Position numbers and translations under genes: made by a program. A DNA stretch of 64,000 bases from Escarpia spicata (Eukaryota > Annelida > Polychaeta > Sabellida > Siboglinidae): assembly GCA_963995525.1 (NCBI GenBank), contig OZ023207.1:31533298-31597297 (forward strand), written 5' to 3'. Position 1 is the stretch's first letter; every line of letters begins with the position of its first letter. The notes beneath the pieces are model-generated. The model worked only from the letters and a program-made list of their open reading frames with translations. It searched no databases and was not told the origin of the DNA. Positions 55,818-64,000 of the stretch are shown here, piece after piece.

Positions 55818-58800
55818 CCTCTTCTGTCGAGACGCCACGTCATCTATAGAGAAACAACATGTTATACGTTGTCTGTGTGTGTACGTGTGTGTGCGTGTGT
55901 GTGCTCGTGTTTGTGTGTGTGTGCGTGCGCGTGTGCGTGTGTGTCTGTGTGTAAAGTAATATGAAGAATGCTGGAGTGTAGTCTGCTGCGTCGCTGAAAG
56001 GACACAGCATCTCCCACGACTTCCAGACCAAAGCCAAACACCTGCGATACGCAAAAGCTACGGCTCAACCCTCCCAAAAATATTCACCTCATTCCGACGC
56101 CTTACTATTTCCATAGCAACATTATATATACGCACGCCGGATATAATCTGATATAATACTAAGGTAAAATACTACGATTCACACTCAGAATAAGTTATTT
56201 AAGAATCAATGGTTTTAATAACTGACCATCAGAGCCCGGCGTCTCCACGTCTGTGCCGTTGCTGCTACACGTCGGAGTCAGCCAGTAGATGGAGACACCG
56301 TCGCACATGCTGTTGATTTTTTTGCCGAGGAAATCAGGCCGCGGGATGGCTCCCTCGGTGACACGGAAGAACGAGGAGTCGCTGTTCTTGACACTGTTCT
56401 GAATAAAAAGTATAATGTTTAGATATGTTTCTCTTTGATCTAGTTATGGTATGCTTAGATAGTAAGCAACAGTTGAAACCAACATATAAGTTGGCTTTTG
56501 CTTTTAAGTGTGATTTTTAGAAAAGAATATCACAACGAATTTGGTAATCACGTGCACATGTACTAATTGTGGATCCTGTCACTAATTTTCATGCAGAAAG
56601 AAACGGTTATCCTGGAGCGTTACACATGTAACGGAGGTGGTGTTCTAGTAGAAGAACAAACGTATTTTTATGTTTACTTCAAGTACATTTGTTTACTTTG
56701 TATTTGTACTTCAAGTACACTTTTTTAATCGTTACCATTGTAACGGAGGTGGTGTTCTACTCACTTCCTTCATGTTGGCCCTCACAGTCTCCGGGTCTGC
56801 CTCAGATTCATTCAAGGGTGACACGAAACACGCCGTGTTGCCGTTCGTGCGCATCTTGTGTAGTGTGATTCTCTACGAAACAGTGTCATGAAATACAGTC
56901 AGTCATCAAGCAATGGTAATTACAGTGTTGAAAGCAACACAATTGTCAAGTAACCGAATACCCTGGCAGAACCACTCCTCGAAAAAAGATGCAGGCATTT
57001 TCGTTCTTCGGCATGACAATGGGGCAACTGGTTTGTTAGTTCAACGGTGGATAACAGTGCTATGTTTGGGATAGTTTAACCTTTTCATTTCTGTGAGTAT
57101 CGACCTTGTGATTGACAATCATAGGAAGACAAAATAAATATGATAATAGCATATCAAATTTACACGTGATGAATGTTGACCTTTTTTTGGTAGTAACGAA
57201 AACTTTAATAATAATAATATTTATTATTATAATACTAATAATATTACTAATAATAATGAATATGATAATAATAATAATGTCAGCTTTGACTTACCTTGCT
57301 GAAGTCGTTCACCACCCACTGCTCTCCCATTGAATTCATCAGGTGGTAGGAGACGACGTCATTAGTTGTGTCACTCTCCACGTCCTCATTGATTGGCTCG
57401 ACGCCTTTGTCGTTGACCTTCACGTGGAACTACGTCCAACAAGATAAATTATTAGAAAGGTCAATGCCAAACACTCCGATTACAATCATGTGTTTATTTC
57501 AGCAGAAGCAGCAACAACAACAACAAAACAAACATGTCAAACACAAATACTACCCACATTTTCGATGTTGAATAAGGCAGGACGAATTGTGTAACTTATA
57601 ATATTTGACCAAGTATTACGATAAATGTAATTATATGCATAGTTAAATACGAAACACGCATGGTTGCAACTTAATTAGTAATACTTTAACATTTTAATAT
57701 AAATGATGAAATACTTGTGTTTAGGCTAGATATTCACCGTAACCGTTTGTATTAAAAATAACAACTGTAAAGATAAAACAAAACGTATTACTAGCAACAA
57801 TAAGTGAATATTTATACTGAGTTCAGTATGAGTATGTGTTCAACACAAAGTCTTGGTAAGTATTAGTAAATATGTTCCGTAATAAATGCCCAATATGCGC
57901 CTTTCACGAAGACTGTACGTACCGAATATACTTATACATTAGCTTACATCCATTCGTGGGGCAACAAACCAAACACAGCAGTTATTACCACTGCATCGTT
58001 TCCTCTTAAACTCATTCTGCTGACCACTTCATTGTCTGCAGTAGTAGCTAATTACGGCATGCTAAATACTTCCTGCGAAAGAGTTCATAAAGCCGCAGTG
58101 ACAGCTAAAACGTAATAAGTAAATAAGTCCTAATAACTATTTAAGCGAATTCTTTACACGTATCGCCGATTGATGAATCAGAGGCCGGTGCTCTAAGATA
58201 GCGGATGAACGTAGAAGACCCGAATGGACCAGGATACTTTGGAGGAGATACTAACTTACTAAGAGAGTGTGTTCGAAGATAACGTATTTATATACATATG
58301 ATTAACATTTGTCGTAGCAATGGATGCATGAATACAAGTGGAATGACACGTATTGACGCCGCCTACCTTAACAATGTCGGCGGCCGCTGCCTTGAAGACA
58401 TAAGCGGCGCCGAGAAGTCCGCCCACCAACACGATGACGACGACGACACACGTGACTGCCACGAACACGTGCGTCGTCTTCACCTTTCCACTCTCTTTCG
58501 GTGGTGGACGCGCACTCTCAACGTACTGCAAACGTACAAATTGCATTTCTCAACACATTTCGAACTACCTACGGCAATCACTTTTATGTTTAGCGACAAA
58601 AAGACAGTGGGTATATAGTATGATAACGATAATGTTCCAGTAAATTGGATTAGCTTTTTTGTGCGTTTTATTGTCACCTTGTGCTTCTAGGTTCTATGCT
58701 GCATACATAAGCAATTTGAGAAGACTGGTTTTACTTACTAAGCCGATAACAGTCATAATGCAATCGCAATCGTTCCTTTTTGTATCATGTAAATAAATAA

Positions 58801-59166
58801 GAAAATATTATTATCAAATACAAATTAGTAACACGACCCAGTGAGATCAACATAAGATATAAACATGATGTTATAACAACAATGTGCACGGCAAATCACA
58901 TCTGATTGCCTCGTGTCATCCGTTCGTACACAAGTGTTTAACATTCCATTCTAAAACATAACATGTATGTTAAATTGTACTTAAATCAAACAGAACAACT
59001 TCAAAGCCATTACTGGGTGGATGAATTTGAACACATCATGTATGCAGATAGAAATACTACAAGCTATATTCAATGCATTTTAGATCGTCTTAATAAAATC
59101 ATATGTTAGAAAAAAACGTCAAACCTGAAAGTGTGCGTCGCCGATTTTCCCTTTTTCTTCTGCCAT
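55644..59166 (-). CDS. BRICHOS-domain precursor with a C-terminal cationic Cys-rich peptide
   Basis: Six exons join in frame: 59166-59125, 58525-58367, 57429-57295, 56872-56765, 56398-56227, 55843-55644; all introns are GT-AG (599, 937, 422, 366 and 383 bp). The product is 271 residues. Residues 1-33 are a short cytosolic part with PPPK and basic KVK. Residues 34-58 are a signal-anchor helix (VFVAVTCVVVVIVLVGGLLG). The BRICHOS region runs from about 70 to 195, with conserved features WVVNDFSK (D109), TACFVSPLN (C127) and KINSMCDGVSIYWL (C180). RQKRR at 211-215 is a furin-type site. The last 56 residues form a basic peptide with six Cys. BRICHOS acts as an intramolecular chaperone for an aggregation-prone C-terminal peptide. 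An alternative start at 59190 would add 8 residues. Chondromodulin/tenomodulin-like proteins share the layout. Confidence 0.85.
55869..55952. repeat. GT/GC microsatellite in the last intron of the BRICHOS gene
   Basis: Irregular GTGTGCGTG tract between exons 5 and 6, close to the last acceptor. Confidence 0.9.
57200..57275. repeat. AT-rich (AATAAT)n tract in intron 3
   Basis: Imperfect ATT/AAT trinucleotide runs 20 bp beyond the exon 3 donor. Confidence 0.8.
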
Positions 59167-59280
59167 TGCGCCTGTCGCTGTAGGGTGCATCGGTTCTGCG
59201 GAGACGTCGATGAACGGACGGAGGAGTCTGGTCTGAGACGTCGGGTTCAAGTCGATGTGCCGCAACACACAATCAGCGGC

Positions 59281-59289
59281 CTTTATATA
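59281..59289 (-). promoter_or_regulatory. TATA box of the BRICHOS gene
   Basis: TATATAAAG on the minus strand lies about 115 bp upstream of the ATG at 59166. With the usual 25 to 30 bp spacing, transcription would begin near 59250, giving an 80 to 90 nt leader. The first ATG in that leader is at 59190 (weak context), in frame with the stronger one at 59166. Confidence 0.55.
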
Positions 59290-59469
59290 CAGCTCACCAA
59301 TGAGGAAGTTGGTAGTTATTTGCGTGGCCGCTAGGTGGAAAGGATGGTAGTTAGACAAAGACTTAGCGACTGGTATAAGAAACTCCAGCCAATCGACGGT
59401 GCAGCTAGCCAACAATGGTGGTTCGCAGCAGGCCCCTAGATGGGTGGGGTGGTACCTACACAAAGGCCC

Positions 59470-61030
59470 TGTTCACACTAGATCCTGTTCCCGTCCCGGA
59501 TTCTAGCGGAATAAATGAGCACAGTAAATATAAAATATTCACCTAATATAATAATTAAAATAAGGTCCAAAAGTGTAATTTCATTAATTAAAAGAAAAGA
59601 AAACTGCTATTTGTATATTATTAAAATACATGATATAAATTATGTATATATATCATAATAATAATGATTATAATATTTACATATATACAATCATGTGTAG
59701 ATAAATAAAGTATGAGTTTAGCAGTAAAATGTAAAACTAGTTTTTCATTTATTAATCAATGTAATGTCCTTAAAACTATGTTGAACGCATAATGCCCACT
59801 GGAAAATGTTCAAACAGTAAGCAAAACATCCAATTTTAAAACACACACACATATAGACCTATATAATATGATTTATATTTAATGAGTATGTATACATATA
59901 TATATAATATTATATATATATATATATATATGTATATATACTGTTTTAAATAGGTTATTAATTGGAACTGTCTTTTCAAAGTTGGATCTTTCGGAAAAGA
60001 TGAATATATTTTAGTCGTCGAATAAATGTGTAGAAAACATGTGACCAAATGAAACATTGCGATGTGGGTATTTCTCATTGAAATCGTGGGGTTCTCCTCT
60101 ACACCCCTGTAACTCGGGGTGAATCTGTCATCACCACACACGCCACAGTGCTCGAGACACCTGTTGAAAATGTCATGGAAAATTATTCTGTAATTTCCGA
60201 CCGAAATAGCTGTTAGTTATGCTCTTAGCAAAAACGGCCCCAATGTGTTTGTTTACGTGGTAATTCGAAGCAGCGTATTCAAGGTGTGCCTTCAAAACAG
60301 GATATACGTTTGTGGGTATTTGGCATTCAAATGGTGGGGCTCTCTGATACGTCCCTGTAACCCTGAGTGTGTCTGGCCAAAATATAGGCACTTGGTGTTT
60401 GGTTTGTGTATTTTATTATGGAACGATTCTGTTCCATCACATGTTTATCATATTCTATAATTTTAATATAGATACTATCAACAGTGTTTCTCTAGTGTAC
60501 TGGAATGTATCATTAGGTTTTTAAGTAAGAACGGTATTGATCTGTCGTGCCTTTGTCTAAGCCGTAACGTGGTTTACATTGGAAATTTGCGAGAGCGTCA
60601 TGGCGACCATAGCTTGGCTTGAAATGTCTTTAACCGCAGGGTATTATTCCATTAGATGGATGCATCACCACTCACGCAACAGTGCTCGAGAAACCTGTTG
60701 AAAATGCCGTAGAGAATTACTCTGTGATATAATAAAAATGATGTATGCGACATTCGTAGTTGATGCGACCGACATAACTAATAGTCATGCTCTTAACAAA
60801 AACGACCCCACTGTGTTTATTCATGTGGTAATTCGAAGCAGCGTATTCAAGGTGTGCGGTCAAAACAGGATGTACGTTTGTAAGATTCGAATGGAGTAGA
60901 TGGCCGTGCAGGTATATTTCCTTTTGGTACACAACACTTACATGTCTCCTTGAAATCCCGGATGGATTTGTGTGATGTCTAAAGGCAACAATTGTGTTTA
61001 ATAGGCCAAAATGAAGATGATATGTTCGGG
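59470..61030. repeat. AT-rich spacer with a diverged tandem duplication
   Basis: The block at about 60145-60360 recurs at 60675-60900, sharing CTCGAGAnACCTGTTGAAAA, TAGTnATGCTCTTAnCAAAAACG and GTGGTAATTCGAAGCAGCGT. A third, partial relative of its end is at 60060-60125. A TA tract lies at 59890-59940. No gene recognised. Confidence 0.7.
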
Positions 61031-61038
61031 CAGCAGGA

Positions 61039-61325
<287 letters not shown>

Positions 61326-61439
61326 CCGCTTCCCGCCATCACTGTCTCTGTCCTTAGACTACTGTTTGTAGTCTGTATGTACATATGTATATGTCTGTAA
61401 TCCTGTATCGTCTCTCTTTGTTTGTGTGTATGTCTGTCA

Positions 61440-62005
<566 letters not shown>

Positions 62006-62009
62006 TGTC

Positions 62010-62133
<124 letters not shown>

Positions 62134-62155
62134 AATATAGTTTGTTAATGTTAAG

Positions 62156-63800
62156 CTATTCAAGTATTATGAGAAGTTCATCATTTATTACAGATCCTGT
62201 ATTTTTGTTTTGTACTGTATCACTGAACATTTTAACGGTACTAAATAAAGGAGTGTAATCAGCATATATTATAAATTTAAACATTTGTCTGGCTTGTGGG
62301 AAGTCATTTGTATATATAGTATATAATTGTGGTTCAAGGATCGACCCTTGTGGTACACCAACTTTTATAGGTAAAGTTTCAGATGTTTTATTATCAAAGT
62401 CGGTGTACTGTTTACGGTTGCATAAATAGCTTTTGAATAAAAGAAAAGTCTTGCCGTCTAGGCCATAGTATCTTAACTTGTTTAGTAATATTGAATGGTC
62501 AATAGTATCAAATGCCAGAGAAAAAATACTAATTGGTAAGTAATTTGTATCCATTTTAGTAATTATCCTGTGCACTAGTTCGAGTGATACATATTCAGTT
62601 GAATGGTTAGGTCCAAAACCATACTGATTATCATAAAATAGCTTAGAATCAATAACATAATTAGAAAACTGATTATGGAATATTTTCTCTAAGACTTTAG
62701 AAATAACGGGAAGGAGAGAGATGGGCCTATACTGTTTGAATAGTGTTGGTTCATAATTTTGTTTAACTTGAATTACTTTTTGCAATTTTAAGTTTATCAG
62801 GAAATATCCGCATATTTATAACTTAGTTAATCTATAAAGTTAAAGATTTAGTTATTGCTGGTTCAATTAATTTTAACAATTGTGATAAAATATCGTCAAA
62901 TCTGCTACTGTTTTTGTTTGGATGAAAATTTATTGTTTTCCTTACAATTTATTCATTAACATTCTTTAGATTGAGAACAGAACTAACTTTTGTTTTTAAG
63001 TAGTTGTCATAGTCATTGTTTCCTGCATATTGAATGTTTTCTGCAATAGTTTGACCTAATTTTGTAATATAGTTATTGAATTTGTTTGCTATGTCTGATT
63101 TATCTGTTATAATATTACCATATTCTTTAAACATTTATGAAAAAGGGCTTCTTTATATTACCTTTTGAAAGAATTTAATTTACTGTTTTCTAAGTATTTC
63201 CTATGTAATTTTGTTATTGATTAAATCGTGATTCAAAAGTGGATTTGTTTTTCTGAAGGCATATTTTTAATATGGTGTAGTACGTTTTGTGATTACTTTT
63301 AATATTATCATAATGTGGTAAACTAGGGTCAGACATTTTTGTTGTTTATTCAGTGTGTCCCTATATCCAATAGATTTGAATAAACCTTGAGTGATCTATG
63401 ATTTTTATGTTAGTATTTATTAAATTTCATTATTTTAACCGACATGTGCTTACTTTTAGCATGCGTGATTACATTATTTATTATGATGTTGTAATTTAGG
63501 TTTGGATCTTCGTTTTGTTGTTTATGTAGTTTGTTGTAACATTTACTTGTATCAATTTTTATTTTGACTTTCTGCATGGCTTCATCATTTGTGTATTTAT
63601 TTTTATTAATTTAGGAGGAAGTTCTACTTTAAACCTTATGTCTAAAATTAACAAATAAGTTTGATGGTTTGAGGTGTTTGTAAAAATCCCAGCAGAACTG
63701 TCCAATTCAGATTTATTTAAGATAAAAAGACATTATCTATCAGTCTTCTGTCAATGCTGGTGAAACGAGTTGGGAAAGTAATTTGGAGATGTAGACTATA
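62156..63800 (-). pseudogene. non-LTR retrotransposon (CR1/Jockey-like), endonuclease end and RT
   Basis: Minus strand: SELDSSAGIF and TSNHQTY (63720-63650) look like the end of an APE-type endonuclease. Then a linker with ITDKSDIANKFNNYITKLGQ (63100-63040) leads into RT: FKQYRPISLLPVISKVLEKI, YGFGPNHSTEYVSLELVHRI, SLAFDTIDHSILLNKL, VGVPQGSILEPQLYTIYTND, and FKFIIYADYTPLFS. The catalytic YADD reads YADY and there are stops in the linker, so it is inactive. Orientation and order are clear; the clade is less certain. Confidence 0.88.
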
Positions 63801-64000
63801 TGATGTTAAAGTATCAAAACAATGCTATTCATTCTGTTTTCATTTATTTTAAATAAATTTATATTAATATCCCGTGCCATAATGATATTGTTATAGCATT
63901 GCTATTTTCCAGAGACGGTATAACTTATGAAAGTTCATAAATGAATTATGTAATATTTTCGTTGCATGACCTTGGGGGTTTATATATATATATATATTTC
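63801..64000. other. AT-rich end of window, probable LINE 5' part
   Basis: AT-rich DNA without a recognised motif. The non-LTR element may continue beyond the window. A short TA run ends the sequence. Confidence 0.3.

Noticed and set aside
58298..58643. Plus-strand frames of 69 and 106 codons
   Set aside because: Shadows of exon 2 of the BRICHOS gene on the minus strand, where splice sites and a membrane helix are clear.
59119..59463. Minus-strand frame of 114 codons as the full N-terminus of the BRICHOS protein
   Set aside because: It reads through the TATA box region; the first ATGs after the expected start of transcription are 59190 and 59166.

Overview
This is eukaryotic nuclear DNA from a repeat-rich animal genome. 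Small exons with GT/AG introns, (GT)n, (CT)n, (TA)n and CTGT microsatellites, Mag-type and other Ty3-like LTR elements, CR1-like and RTE-like LINE pieces and a BRICHOS-family gene all fit a metazoan. A marine invertebrate such as a mollusc or another lophotrochozoan is my best guess, but the species cannot be fixed from the sequence. No rRNA, tRNA or CRISPR array was recognised.

Layout. 1-8.5 kb: low-complexity arrays (a TAA/TAC array carrying a repeated GTGACGT motif, long GT tracts) around two exons that together encode a CIDE-N-like domain. 8.5-10 kb: a decayed RTE-like LINE. 10-15 kb: mostly AT-rich non-coding DNA with a hAT-like MITE and small repeats. 15.07-28.02 kb and 48.33-55.42 kb: two copies of a segmental duplication in the same orientation. 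Copy A carries a 4.3-kb Ty3-type LTR retrotransposon (15806-20134) that copy B lacks, and a TA-flanked MITE whose interior has grown into about 49 tandem 42-bp units. 28.30-41.99 kb: a 13.7-kb DNA transposon with terminal inverted repeats of about 1.4 kb. It carries a broken IS4/ISL2EU-like transposase on + and a SAP plus YqaJ-nuclease gene on -, and has been invaded by a Mag-type LTR element (29770-33896), a CR1-like LINE end and a small MITE. 42.05-44.99 kb: a second, internally deleted Mag-type LTR element. 46.3-48.3 kb: a CR1-like LINE relic. 61-62.1 kb: CT and CTGT tracts. 62.1-63.8 kb: another non-LTR relic.

The one gene that looks intact and functional lies on the minus strand at 55644-59166. 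Six exons join in frame to a 271-residue type II membrane precursor with a BRICHOS domain, a furin-type RQKRR site and a terminal peptide of about 56 residues. That peptide has six cysteines, fourteen Arg/Lys and no Asp/Glu. BRICHOS precursors with a C-terminal cleaved cationic peptide are known from annelid antimicrobial peptides, so this is the best candidate here for an undescribed defence peptide.

The rest is a record of nested insertion and decay. The order can be read from target-site duplications and from empty sites preserved in the paralogous copy (segmental duplication) or the opposite arm (inverted repeat).
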